64,000 nucleotides of DNA, taken from positions 739,479 to 803,478 of the forward strand of contig BMWJ01000002.1 in NCBI GenBank assembly GCA_014651175.1, written 5' to 3'. The DNA comes from Streptomyces clavifer. Lineage in GTDB: Bacteria; Actinomycetota; Actinomycetes; Streptomycetales; Streptomycetaceae. The notes below the pieces were generated by a model. That model did not search any database. It was given only the letters and a program-made list of their open reading frames with translations, and was not told the origin of the DNA. Shown here piece by piece: positions 18,162 to 26,845 of the stretch. Numbering within the stretch: position 1 is the first letter of the stretch; each line of letters opens with the position of its first letter. Both the position numbers and the translations under genes were made by a program.

Positions 18162-18833
18162 ATGACCATTTACCCGTTCACGTCGCACGTCGTGGTTCGT
18201 TCCGGCATCGCGCGGGTGACGTTCGCCGGAGAGCTCGACCTGGACACCGCTCCTCGCGTCCAGGACGCGGTGACGGCTTGTCCGGAGAGGCAGCCGACGA
18301 GCCTCTGCCTCGATCTGACCGGCGTTTCCTTCTGCGACTGCGCGGGCCTGAGCGCCTTGTTCAGGGCTCGGACTCTCGCTCTTCGGGCAGGCGTGGACCT
18401 GGTCGTGGAGGGAGTCGGTACCCAGTTGGCGCGGCTGCTCTCCCGCGTCGGGGCCGACGGCCTCTTCACCGCGAGGAGCACACCGCCGCAGGCGGAACCG
18501 ACCGCCTGGGCTGCGGCGGATACGGCCACGACCCGCCCCGACGCTGCGGCGGCGGCCACCGCGGAGTCGCTCCCCCCGGGTCTTCTGACTGATCACGCGG
18601 TCCGCCACCTGCAAGGATGCACCGATGCCCGCACCTGCCCCGCACGGTCGACCTCTCAGGATCATGCTGGTCGAGGACCACGACATGGTCGCCGAGGCGA
18701 TCTGCCTCGCCCTGGAGCGCTCATCGGATCTGCAGGTAGTGGCACGCGCGGCGTCGGTGGCGTCGGCCCTCGCCGACGCGAAGCGATGCGAGCCGGATGT
18801 CGTACTGATGGACCGCCGCTTGCCGGACGGTGA
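18162..18833 (+). CDS. STAS domain protein (anti-sigma factor antagonist type) with unusual C-terminal tail
   Basis: Residues about 10-110 form a STAS domain: IARVTFAGELDLDTAPRVQDAV, then TSLCLDLTGVSFCDCAGLSALFRA. The phosphorylatable Ser region reads CDCAGLSAL, so the usual DSSG-type Ser is replaced by Cys. These proteins free sigma factors by binding anti-sigma kinases. The frame then runs through low-complexity Ala/Thr/Pro sequence and overlaps the next gene by 209 bases before stopping. Such an overlap is abnormal, so the stop proper to this gene may have been lost by a frameshift and the last 70 residues may be spurious. The start at MTIYPF was chosen for fit to the family. Confidence 0.7.
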   Translation: MTIYPFTSHVVVRSGIARVTFAGELDLDTAPRVQDAVTACPERQPTSLCLDLTGVSFCDCAGLSALFRARTLALRAGVDLVVEGVGTQLARLLSRVGADGLFTARSTPPQAEPTAWAAADTATTRPDAAAAATAESLPPGLLTDHAVRHLQGCTDARTCPARSTSQDHAGRGPRHGRRGDLPRPGALIGSAGSGTRGVGGVGPRRREAMRAGCRTDGPPLAGR

Positions 18834-19269
18834 CGGGATCACCGCCATCGCCGATCTGCTGGCACTCCTGCCGAACGTGCGGGTCCTGGTGCTGGCGGGT
18901 GAGGGCAGCGGGTCGGTCGCTGCACGGGTCGCGGCGGCGGGCGGAGCCGGCCTGATCCTGAAGGCCCGCGGTCTGCGCGAACTGGAGGAAGCCGTCCGTC
19001 GCGTGGCTGCGGGCGAGGTGGTGTTCAACCAGGACCTGCTCGGCGACGTACTGGACCGGTTGGCCGGCAGAGCGCCGGGGCTCGGTACGAATCTGACACC
19101 CCGGGAGCGGGAGGCTCTTCATCTGCTGGGAGAAGGCCGCACCACCGCGGAGATCAGTGCCGAGCTCGGGGTCGCACTCAACACGGGCCGCAACCACGTC
19201 CAGCGGGTGCTGGAGAAGCTGGGAGCGCGTTCCCAGCTGGGAGCGCGTTCCTCTGCGGCGAGCGGCTGA
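18625..19269 (+). CDS. NarL/LuxR-type response regulator
   Basis: A 214-residue protein with receiver and HTH domains. The receiver has IMLVEDHDMVAEAI (acidic pocket), VVLMDRRLPDGDG (phospho-acceptor Asp) and LILKARGLRELEEAV (Lys). The beta-4 Thr/Ser switch is replaced by Ala in VRVLVLAGEG, so signalling may be altered. The HTH has LTPREREALHLLGEGRTTAEISAELGVALNTGRNHVQRVLEKL. After it, an 18-base unit is repeated (GARSQLGARS), replacing the normal C-terminal end. No histidine kinase is adjacent. The start is ATG 18625 with AAGGAT upstream. Confidence 0.85.
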   Translation: MPAPAPHGRPLRIMLVEDHDMVAEAICLALERSSDLQVVARAASVASALADAKRCEPDVVLMDRRLPDGDGITAIADLLALLPNVRVLVLAGEGSGSVAARVAAAGGAGLILKARGLRELEEAVRRVAAGEVVFNQDLLGDVLDRLAGRAPGLGTNLTPREREALHLLGEGRTTAEISAELGVALNTGRNHVQRVLEKLGARSQLGARSSAASG

Positions 19270-19324
19270 ACCTCGGTGAAGGCCGGCCGAGGTGCGGTCC
19301 GGCCCGCCCCAGGGGCTCCCCCGG

Positions 19325-20284
19325 TCACTCCAGACCCATGTGGAGACGCAGGACGAGGCCCTGCTCCACCGTGCGGAACTCGACCAGGTCGCACACCTGA
19401 TGCATGATCCACACACCTCGGCCGCCGTTCGCCGCCCGGGGGTCGGGCCGGCGGCGGCCCGTCAGGGGATCGGCCAGCAGTCCCTGGTCACGGATCTCCG
19501 CGACGAGCCGGCCGTCGGCACGCCACATGCGCAGAGTCCCGCTGCCCCCTCCGTGACGCACCGAGTTGCTGGTCGCCTCGCCGATGGCGAGCAGCCAGTC
19601 CGTGCGGCGGACCGGCGGCAGAGCGGCGTCGGCTGCCCAGCGATCGGCCTCGGCGCGCACGGACGCCAGCCCCTGCTCGCCGAACGGGACGACGACGGCC
19701 TCCGGCGGCTCGGGCAGCGGGGTGTCGCAGTCCCTGCAGACCTCGTGGGGATCGGCGTAGCGGGAGCTGGCACGGTAGGCCCCCGGATCGCCGACCACCG
19801 GGTGGGTGCGGTACGCCTGTGCCAGGACGTCCTCGGGCAACGCCGTGTCGTAGGGGCACAGGATGCTCACCGGGCGCCCGGTGAACGCGAGGTTGATCAG
19901 CGCCTCGTGTCGGGTCGCCTCCCGCGCCTCCGCCGGCGTACGCCCGACCCAGATCGGCTCTCCCACGATCGACGCCCTGCTGCCCGAGTCCCCTGCTCGG
20001 TCGGCGAACTCCTGGAGCATCGACAGGATGCGCCCCGGGTTGCGTCCCGCCCGCCGCATGTCCACCCATGTGACGTGCTTGCCGTTGTCTCCGACGAGGT
20101 CCTGCAGCACCGGAAGGCTCCGGCCCGGCACGGCCACCAGTACGGAATGCTCGTGGTCCAGGGCGTCCTGGACGAACGCCCCGACCCCGTCGGCGTACTC
20201 GTCCTCGGTGCCGTAGAACAGGGCCGGGTGGTAGAAGGCCGCCTGCCGGCCGGCCCCGGCCGATGCCGGTCCGTACGCTGTCAT
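19325..20284 (-). CDS. MEDS domain plus HATPase (RsbW-like anti-sigma kinase) protein
   Basis: A 319-residue protein. The N-terminal MEDS domain (about 10-165) has HPALFYGTEDEYADGVGAFV and VTWVDMRRAGRNPGRILSML; MEDS stands for methanogen/methylotroph DcmR sensory domain. The C-terminal HATPase_c domain (about 195-318) has IGEATSNSVRHGGG (N-box), DQGLLADPL and GGRGVWIMHQVCDLVEFR (G-boxes). Such proteins sense a ligand and act as Ser kinases on STAS proteins, so the neighbouring STAS protein at 18162 is a natural candidate partner. The ATG overlaps the stop of a small upstream gene by four bases. Confidence 0.88.
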   Translation of the reverse strand: MTAYGPASAGAGRQAAFYHPALFYGTEDEYADGVGAFVQDALDHEHSVLVAVPGRSLPVLQDLVGDNGKHVTWVDMRRAGRNPGRILSMLQEFADRAGDSGSRASIVGEPIWVGRTPAEAREATRHEALINLAFTGRPVSILCPYDTALPEDVLAQAYRTHPVVGDPGAYRASSRYADPHEVCRDCDTPLPEPPEAVVVPFGEQGLASVRAEADRWAADAALPPVRRTDWLLAIGEATSNSVRHGGGSGTLRMWRADGRLVAEIRDQGLLADPLTGRRRPDPRAANGGRGVWIMHQVCDLVEFRTVEQGLVLRLHMGLE

Positions 20285-20469
20285 CGGTCCACGACCTTGG
20301 TGGTGGTGTCCGTGAAGTACAGGGCCCGCCCACCCTTGTCCGGCCCGCCGCGGACGAGGGCGCCGAGGTGTCCGGCCCCTTGGCGGTCGTCGGAGAGAAC
20401 CACGCTGTGACGGCGCCCCTGCGGCGACTCCCGCCCGGTGGGTGCCACCACGCTTCGCACCATCGGCAT
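20281..20469 (-). CDS. Small hypothetical protein coupled to the MEDS-HATPase gene
   Basis: A 62-codon frame starting MPMVRSVVAP and ending DTTTKVVDR. Its stop overlaps the ATG of the next gene (ATGA), and AAGGGGG lies about eight bases upstream of its start; both favour a real gene. No domain is recognised. It could be a small partner of the downstream sensor or simply a translational-coupling leader. Confidence 0.45.
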   Translation of the reverse strand: MPMVRSVVAPTGRESPQGRRHSVVLSDDRQGAGHLGALVRGGPDKGGRALYFTDTTTKVVDR

Positions 20470-20641
20470 GATGCGCCCCCTTGTCCCCTCCGAGGCAACT
20501 GTCCTGAACATGGAAGCACACGGATGCGAGGGGTCCGGCGCACCGTACGCGGCCGGAGGCACGCCGGTGAGCCCGCCCGGAGGGCTCGCTCACCGGCGGG
20601 TGCTCGGCCGTCGGCACCGGCCCCCGCTGCGCGGCACCCCG

Positions 20642-20865
20642 TCAGTCGGCGCCGACGTCGTGCACGGACACGCGCATCGTCCCCGAGGTGCTGTCGGCGG
20701 CGTCGGGGACGAGCATCCCCCCGCTGACACCGGGCCGCAGGTGATCCACCGCGGCCTGGTCGAGCAGCTCATCGGGGAGGACGGCAGGGATTCCCGGAGG
20801 GTAGGGGGTGAGCATCTCGGCACGGATTCGGCCGAGATGCTCACATGGTTCGGATCAAGGGCCGG
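20642..20865 (-). pseudogene. C-terminal remnant of an Orn/Lys/Arg decarboxylase
   Basis: About 70 residues match the end of group I PLP decarboxylases: EHLGRIRAEMLTPYPPGIPAV, then DQAAVDHLRPGVSGGMLVPDA, ending at TGA 20642-20644. The PLP-binding core is absent and the frame opens at an in-frame TGA just upstream, right beside the catalase stop. It is a deletion scar, not a gene. Confidence 0.7.
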
Positions 20866-20873
20866 CGCACCTG

Positions 20874-23171
20874 TCAGAGAGCGGGGGTGAAACGGTCCCA
20901 GGCCCGGTGCCCTCCGAGAAGGCCGGTCACCGCCTCCAGGACCTGGGAGGCGGCCCCGTCGGTGACCACTCCTGCCGAGTTCGCAGGCAGCCCGGCCGCT
21001 TCCAGAGCGCTGACCCCTGCGCCCCAGGCGCCGATGGCCTTGCCGTGGCGGTACGCCTCGGTGACCATCAGCAGGAGGCGGGGTTCCACACCGGTGGCCG
21101 CTGCGGCGCCGTCGTCGGCCTTGGCGTCACGCGCCCCGTACGCGTCCGCCGCCGGGGCCGGTGCCCCGGCCAGCAGAAGGGCGTCGAACTCGACGGACCG
21201 GGCGGTGGTGAAGGTGCGCTGCACGGTGACGGGATCGCCGTCGGGGTCGAGCGTGCCGCCTGCCGGGGCGATGACCAGCGGAACCATGCCGGCCTCGAGG
21301 ACCGCCCGACGTACTTCGCGCACACCGTCCAGGTCGTCCGCGCCGTCGGTGACGATGCCGATGATCCGGCCGTCCACCGGCCATTGTTCGCTGAGCTGGG
21401 ACAGGGCCGGGCTCGGCTCGACCGCCGCGAACGGGACGCTCGCCTCCGGTACGGGAAGGCCCAGACCGGACGCGACCTGCGTACAGAGGTCCGGGTCGAT
21501 GTTGGCGAGCACCTTCAGTGCCCGTTCCTTGATGGCCTTCTCCCAGCACTTGCCCAGCTCGAAGGTGTAGGCGGCGGCGATGTGCTCGCGCTCCGTGGGG
21601 GTCATGCTGAGCCAGAACAGCCGGGCCTGGCTGAAGTGGTCGTCGAAGGATGCCGCCGCGTCACGCACCTTGCGGGCCGCCGGGACCTCGGCGGGAACCT
21701 CGATGTAGGCCCCGGTGTCCGCACCCGCGAGGAACGGGCATCCCCCGTCGAGGGAGTGGGGCCGGTACGGTGCCACGCCGCGGTGCACCGCGGTCTGGTG
21801 CATGCCGTCACGCAGCATGTCGTTGACGGGTGCGTGCGTGCGGTTGATCGGCAGCTGACCGAAGTTGGGGCCGCCCAGCCGGCTGATCTGTGTGTCGAGG
21901 TAGGAGAAGAGACGCCCCTGCAGCAGCGGGTCGTCGGTGACGTCGATGCCGGGGACCAGATGGCCGAGGTGGAACGCCACCTGTTCCGTCTCGGCGAAGA
22001 AGTTCGACGGGTTGGCGTCGAGGGTCATCAGGCCGATCGCACGGACCGGTGCCAGCTCCTCGGGCACGATCTTCGTCGGGTCCAGGAGGTCGATGCCCTC
22101 GAACATCTGGTCCTCGGTGTCCGGGAAGGTCTGCACGCCCAGCTCCCACTGGGGGAAGGCACCCGCCTCGATCGCGTCCGCGAGGTCGCGGCGGTGGAAG
22201 TCCGGGTCCATGCCCGCGGTGATCTGCGCTTCCTCCCAGACCAGCGAGTGCACACCCAGCTTCGGCTTCCAGTGGAACTTCACCAGTGTGGTGGCGCCCT
22301 CGGCGTTCACCAGCCGGAAGGTGTGGACGCCGAAGCCCTCCATCATCCGGTACGAGCGCGGGATGCCGCGGTCCGACATGTTCCACAGCGTGTGGTGGGT
22401 CGCCTCGGTGTGGAGGGTGACGAAGTCCCAGAACGTGTCGTGGGCGCTCTGCGCCTGCGGGATCTCACGGTCCGGGTGCGGCTTGCCTGCGTGGATCACG
22501 TCGGGGAACTTGATCGCGTCCTGGATGAAGAACACCGGGATGTTGTTGCCGACCAGGTCGAAGACGCCCTCCTGGGTGTAGAACTTCGTCGCGAAGCCCC
22601 GGGTGTCGCGCACCGTGTCGGCCGAGCCGCGCGAGCCCAGGACGGTGGAGAAGCGCACGAACACCGGTGTCTCGACACCTTCGGCGAGGAAGGCCGCTTT
22701 GCTGATCCCCGCCGCGGCACCGTACGCACGGAAGACGCCGTGCGCGGCCGCGCCGCGGGCGTGTACCACCCGCTCCGGAATGCGCTCGTGATCGAAGTGG
22801 GTGATCTTCTCCCGCAGATGGTGGTCCTGGAGCAGTACCGGACCACGGGGTCCGGCCTTCAGGGAGTGGTCGGTGTCGTACAGGCGCGCGCCCTGAGCGG
22901 TCGTGAGGTGGGCACCGTCCTGGGCGACGCGGCCCTGCGGGGTCCCGGTCTCCTGCCCGGTGGGGCTGTACGTGTCCGGACCGCGCTGGTCGCGTTTGGG
23001 CGGGAGCGGTGTGCGCGCTTTCGTCGGCTCCTCGGCCGACGCCGCTTCCGGACCCGGGGCACCGGGGATCTCAGGTGCCGGGAGCACAGCGTCCTGAACC
23101 TTCTCCGCGACCTTCTCGGCGGCAGCCGACACCGGGTTCTTCTTCTTCTCGCTCACTGAATTCCGATCCAT
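20874..23171 (-). CDS. katE: Large-subunit catalase (KatE/HPII type)
   Basis: A 765-residue clade II catalase. An N-terminal arm rich in charged residues precedes the core. The distal His is in RIPERVVHARGAAAHG (His137) and the distal Asn in DLVGNNIPVFFIQDA (Asn210); the proximal Tyr lies in RLFSYLDTQISRLG. The last 150 or so residues are the flavodoxin/DJ-1-like domain of large catalases (RIIGIVTDGADDLDGV; SVEFDALLLAGAPAP). It detoxifies H2O2 in the cytoplasm, usually in stationary phase or stress. The ATG at 23171 lacks a clear ribosome binding site; a GTG at 23156 is an alternative. A long inverted repeat lies about 250 bases upstream. Confidence 0.95.
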   Translation of the reverse strand: MDRNSVSEKKKNPVSAAAEKVAEKVQDAVLPAPEIPGAPGPEAASAEEPTKARTPLPPKRDQRGPDTYSPTGQETGTPQGRVAQDGAHLTTAQGARLYDTDHSLKAGPRGPVLLQDHHLREKITHFDHERIPERVVHARGAAAHGVFRAYGAAAGISKAAFLAEGVETPVFVRFSTVLGSRGSADTVRDTRGFATKFYTQEGVFDLVGNNIPVFFIQDAIKFPDVIHAGKPHPDREIPQAQSAHDTFWDFVTLHTEATHHTLWNMSDRGIPRSYRMMEGFGVHTFRLVNAEGATTLVKFHWKPKLGVHSLVWEEAQITAGMDPDFHRRDLADAIEAGAFPQWELGVQTFPDTEDQMFEGIDLLDPTKIVPEELAPVRAIGLMTLDANPSNFFAETEQVAFHLGHLVPGIDVTDDPLLQGRLFSYLDTQISRLGGPNFGQLPINRTHAPVNDMLRDGMHQTAVHRGVAPYRPHSLDGGCPFLAGADTGAYIEVPAEVPAARKVRDAAASFDDHFSQARLFWLSMTPTEREHIAAAYTFELGKCWEKAIKERALKVLANIDPDLCTQVASGLGLPVPEASVPFAAVEPSPALSQLSEQWPVDGRIIGIVTDGADDLDGVREVRRAVLEAGMVPLVIAPAGGTLDPDGDPVTVQRTFTTARSVEFDALLLAGAPAPAADAYGARDAKADDGAAAATGVEPRLLLMVTEAYRHGKAIGAWGAGVSALEAAGLPANSAGVVTDGAASQVLEAVTGLLGGHRAWDRFTPAL

Positions 23172-23602
23172 GGGCGGGCGGGGCCGGGCGCGGAGCGTTC
23201 AGCACTCGGCACGATGCGGACTGACCACGCGTACCCTCCGCCCCGACACGCGACACATGTGCTGCGCCATCCGGCGCTGCAACACCGCCGGATATCGCGA
23301 AAGCCGCCGGCCCGGGCCTGTCCGGCCCTCTTCACGCATTCACTCCGGCGCCCCACGGCGCGCCGCAGGAGGACCCTTCGCACCGCACCGTGCAACGACG
23401 ACGTGCACGTTCTCCGTGCGGTGGGATCACACCCATCAGGAGGAGGAAATCCTTCTTTCTTCTGATGGATGTGATGCCACGGACGAACTCCCGGACGCGG
23501 AGCTCCTCATTCCCCGTTCCGCTCCCGATGTGTATTCCGGCCCCCTGCAGGAATTCCCGAGCATCCCGTCGTCCACATTCACCCCGGCCCCCGAGGAGTC
23601 GC
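23172..23602. other. Upstream region of katE
   Basis: No gene is supported in these 431 bases. The region carries the katE promoter and a long, nearly perfect inverted repeat at 23421-23480. Confidence 0.5.
23421..23480. repeat. Long inverted repeat upstream of katE
   Basis: Arms of 19 bases (GTGGGATCACACCCATCAG at 23421-23439 and CTGATGGATGTGATGCCAC at 23462-23480) match at 17 of 19 positions around a 22-base spacer that is unusually AT- and purine/pyrimidine-skewed for this DNA. It could be a regulator site, an mRNA structure or the end of a small mobile element. Confidence 0.55.
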
Positions 23603-23731
23603 ATGACCGACCGGAAGCGGATTCTGAACGGCCGTACGGCCGTGGTGACGGGCGCCGCGCGCGGCCTCGGGAGAGCCGTCGCCGAGGAGTTGGCCGCCCG
23701 GGGTGTGCGCGTGGCGCTGCTGGGCCTGGAG
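23603..23731 (+). pseudogene. N-terminal fragment of a short-chain dehydrogenase
   Basis: About 43 residues from ATG 23603 (MTDRKRILNGRTAVVTGAAR, then GLGRAVAEELAARGVRVALLG) carry the SDR cofactor motif TGxxxGxG. Similarity stops abruptly near 23731 and the frame then runs into reversed sequence of the neighbouring FAD oxidoreductase. The catalytic YxxxK region is missing. Confidence 0.65.
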
Positions 23732-23826
23732 TGCCCGCGGGACGGGTGCCGTCGTCCTGATCGTTCCCGGCCGAGCGGGGCGCGACGACGGCTTCGCCCC
23801 GGGACGCCCCCGGTGGTCGGGGCCAC

Positions 23827-25443
23827 TCACTCGGTGTTGCGGCCTGCACGGACGGCCCACGGCATGCATGGCGCACGCAGCCGGTGCACGCCCCCGCCGC
23901 GCAGCGCGGCGCGGGCGGCGTTGGCGCCGGGGGCTCCGTGCACGCCGCCGCCGGGGTGCGCGGAGGACGAGGCGAGGTACAGGCCCTTCACCGGCGTTTC
24001 GGGCCGCCCGGTGCCCGGAGTCGGACGGAACACGAGTTGCTGGTGGGCGGCTGCGGTTCCGCCGTTGATCGCGCCGCCGAACAGGTTGGCGTCCATGGAT
24101 TCGATGGTGGGCGGTGCGAGAAGGCGGCGGGAGATGATGCGGGAGCGGAAGCCCGGCGCCCAGCGTTCGACCTCGTTCTCCACGCGGTCGGCCATGGCTT
24201 CCTGCTCCCGACGGTCCCATCGTCCTGTCAGGCCGTCCTCGCCTCCGTCCCCCTTGATCCGGTGCGGGACATGGGTGTACGCCCAAGCCGACTCCGTACC
24301 GGCCGGTGAGCGCGAGGCGTCCGCGGTCGTCATCTGTCCGACGAGGAGGAAGGGGCGGTCGGGGACCAGGCCCGTCGCGATCTGCGCGGCGAACCGTGTG
24401 AGCCCGTCGACGCCGTCGGCCAGGTGGACCGTCCCCGCCGTGGACGCCTCCTCGGCGGTCCATGGCACTGCCCCGCTCAGTGCCCAGTCGACCTTGAACG
24501 TGGCGAAGTCCCACTGGAAGCGGCGCAGGTCGCTCAGCAGTTGGTCGGGGAGGTGCTGTGCGTCGACCAGATCGCCGTACAGGGCGGGCGCCGACACGTC
24601 GGCGAGCACGGCACGGGCGGCGGGTACGGCCTCGCCCCCCGCGGTCCGTACGCCGACGGCGCGTCCGCCGCGTACGACGATCTCCGTCACACGCTCTCCG
24701 CAGCGGACCGCGCCACCGTACCGTTCCAGCCGGCGCACCAGGGCCGCCGTGAGCGCACCGGCTCCGCCCACCGGCACCGGGAAGCCGTAGGTCTGCGCGA
24801 GCATGGACATGAGCCATCCGTAGCCCCCGCTCCCCGCCGCTTCGGGGCCGACATCCGCGTGCAGCGCGTTGCCCGCCAGCAGGAGCCCGGCTGCCTCGCC
24901 GCGGAAATCCTCCTCGCCCAGGCGACGCACGGGCAGCACCATCGTCCGCGCCAGCCGAAGACCGCCGGATGTCCGGAGCCTGGCGGCGAGTCGCACGACG
25001 GAGCGCACCGGCGGGAAGGGGGTGAACAGGGCGCGCAGGATGTCGGGGCCCAGCCGGTTCCACGTGCCGCACAGATCGAGCCACGCGGCCCCGTCGCCCG
25101 CCGCGAACGTGTCCAGTCCCGCCGCGGTGTCCTCCGCCCCCTGTTCGAGGACCGCACACCGGCCGTCGGGCAGCGGATGCGCCAGTACACGCGGGGCGCG
25201 GCTCCATGTGAGCCCCTCCTGCTGGAGCTCCAGCCCGCCGAAGACCGGCGAGGCCGCTGCCAGCGGGTAGAAGGCGCTGAAGAGGTCGCTCACGTAGTCG
25301 GGATGGACGCCGCGGTCGCTGCGGACCGCCCCACCCGGCTCCGGCTGTGCCTCCAGCACCTCCACGCTCCACCCCTCGGCGGCAAGGAGGTTCGCTGCGA
25401 CGAGACCGTTGGGCCCCGCGCCGATCACCACCGCGTCCGGCAT
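23827..25443 (-). CDS. FAD-dependent oxidoreductase of the phytoene desaturase type
   Basis: A 538-residue flavoprotein. The N-terminal dinucleotide-binding motif is VVIGAGPNGLVAANLLAAEGWSVEVLEAQPEPGGAVRS. The C-terminal FAD motif is VKGLYLASSSAHPGGGVHGAPGANAARAAL. The middle (DFATFKVDWALSG and TPTIESMDANLFGG-like stretches) matches the phytoene desaturase/CrtI-like family. It probably oxidises or isomerises a lipid-like substrate; no carotenoid genes are nearby, so a carotenoid role is not supported. The start ATG 25443 has GGAGGT six bases upstream. Confidence 0.9.
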   Translation of the reverse strand: MPDAVVIGAGPNGLVAANLLAAEGWSVEVLEAQPEPGGAVRSDRGVHPDYVSDLFSAFYPLAAASPVFGGLELQQEGLTWSRAPRVLAHPLPDGRCAVLEQGAEDTAAGLDTFAAGDGAAWLDLCGTWNRLGPDILRALFTPFPPVRSVVRLAARLRTSGGLRLARTMVLPVRRLGEEDFRGEAAGLLLAGNALHADVGPEAAGSGGYGWLMSMLAQTYGFPVPVGGAGALTAALVRRLERYGGAVRCGERVTEIVVRGGRAVGVRTAGGEAVPAARAVLADVSAPALYGDLVDAQHLPDQLLSDLRRFQWDFATFKVDWALSGAVPWTAEEASTAGTVHLADGVDGLTRFAAQIATGLVPDRPFLLVGQMTTADASRSPAGTESAWAYTHVPHRIKGDGGEDGLTGRWDRREQEAMADRVENEVERWAPGFRSRIISRRLLAPPTIESMDANLFGGAINGGTAAAHQQLVFRPTPGTGRPETPVKGLYLASSSAHPGGGVHGAPGANAARAALRGGGVHRLRAPCMPWAVRAGRNTE

Positions 25444-25818
25444 CACTACCTCCACGTGTTCTCGCCGCCCCGGGGTCGCCCGGCCGCGCTGCCCTGCCCT
25501 GCGCGACTCCGCAGCGATCTGCGGCCGGCCGGTGCACGCTCCCCGGTGCCGAGTGCCCCGGTACCCGGCCCTTGCCGGCACACCCACTCTCGCAAGCATC
25601 CGGGGAGGCCGCAGCCCGCCGGGCACCCGGCCGGGTGTACAGGCCCCGTGACCAGCCTCGTATCGCCCCCGGCGGACCGGCACCGCGCACATGGTCACGA
25701 CCGCCGCGCAGTTCCACTTCGACCTCCCTGGATGGCCCACACGGGGAGAACCCGCCGGATTCGGTCGCTCCGTTCCGGGAACAGGTAAGGCCTCTTTTCC
25801 CGACGCAGGAGGCGGACG

Positions 25819-26709
25819 ATGACGAACGGCGAGCAGGCGCCGCACGACCCGGTGACCAAGCACCCCCGACCGGAGTTCCCCCAGCAGGAGCAGGCGGTTC
25901 CCGGCTGGACCGGAGCGATGGACCCGCCTCCGGACCACGGTGAGGAGTCCTACCGAGGTCACGGTCTCCTCACCGACCGCAAAGCCCTGGTGACGGGGGG
26001 AGACTCCGGCATCGGGCGCGCAGTCGCGCTGGCCTACGCCCGGGAGGGCGCCGACGTGTTGTTCAGCCACCTGGAATCGGAGGAGGAGGACGCGCGCGAG
26101 ACCGTACGGCTGATCGAGGACGCGGGGCGACGGGCCGTGGCGGTCGTGTGCGATGTGCGCGAAGAACGGCAGTGCGCCGGCCTCGTCGACCGAGCGGTCG
26201 CCGAGTTCGGACACATCGACATCCTCGTCAACAACGCCGCCTACCAGATGTCCCAGCCCGACGGGATCGGCGCCATCTCCACGGAACAGTTCGACCGGGT
26301 GGTCCGCACGAATCTCTACGGCATGTTCTGGCTGTCGAAGTTGGCACTCCCCCACATGCCCAAGGGCGGAAGCATCATCAACTCCGCTTCGGTCCAGGCG
26401 TACAAGCCCAGCCCGCACCTGCTGGACTACGCCATGACGAAGGGGGCGATCGTGACCTTCACCCAGGGGCTCGCGCAGACGGTGGCGCAGGACGGTATCC
26501 GCGTCAACGCGGTGGCGCCCGGCCCGGTGTGGACACCCCTGATTCCCGCGACACTGCCCGACACCGCCGAATTCGGTAAGCAGTCCCCCCTGGGCCGCCC
26601 CGCCCAGCCCGCGGAGATGGCCCCCTGTTACGTCTTCCTCGCCTCGCCGCAGGCGAGCTACATCACCGCCGAGGTCCTCAACGCCACCGGAGGCACCCCT
26701 CTCCCGTAA
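25819..26709 (+). CDS. SDR family oxidoreductase (general stress protein 39-like)
   Basis: A 296-residue short-chain dehydrogenase with the roughly 45-residue Pro/Glu-rich N-terminal extension of the GSP39/YhdF/YghA group (HPRPEFPQQEQAVPGWTGAMDPPPDHGEESY). Motifs are VTGGDSGIGRAVALAYA, DILVNNAAYQMS, SIINSASVQAY, YAMTKGA (catalytic Tyr and Lys) and RVNAVAPGPVWTPL. In the canonical site the catalytic Ser is in INSAS. These NADP-dependent enzymes are induced by general stress. The gene is divergent from the FAD oxidoreductase. ATG 25819 follows GCAGGAGGCGGACG, a good ribosome binding site. Confidence 0.93.
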   Translation: MTNGEQAPHDPVTKHPRPEFPQQEQAVPGWTGAMDPPPDHGEESYRGHGLLTDRKALVTGGDSGIGRAVALAYAREGADVLFSHLESEEEDARETVRLIEDAGRRAVAVVCDVREERQCAGLVDRAVAEFGHIDILVNNAAYQMSQPDGIGAISTEQFDRVVRTNLYGMFWLSKLALPHMPKGGSIINSASVQAYKPSPHLLDYAMTKGAIVTFTQGLAQTVAQDGIRVNAVAPGPVWTPLIPATLPDTAEFGKQSPLGRPAQPAEMAPCYVFLASPQASYITAEVLNATGGTPLP

Positions 26710-26723
26710 CCCCCGCGGCTGCT

Positions 26724-26774
26724 CCCCGCAAGCGTCCGCCACGGAGGCGGCCCCCTCCGCGGACGCCTGCGGGG
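26724..26774. terminator. Bidirectional terminator hairpin
   Basis: Arms CCCCGCAAGCGTCCGC (26724-26739) and GCGGACGCCTGCGGGG (26759-26774) pair with one mismatch, and the loop itself contains GGAGG/CCTCC. It lies between the convergent SDR and beta-propeller genes. Confidence 0.7.
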
Positions 26775-26845
26775 ACCGGAGCGGACCACCGGGAAGTACG
26801 CGGACCTGCGGAGGAAGCCGCCTTGCGGCGCGGACGCGGCACAGG

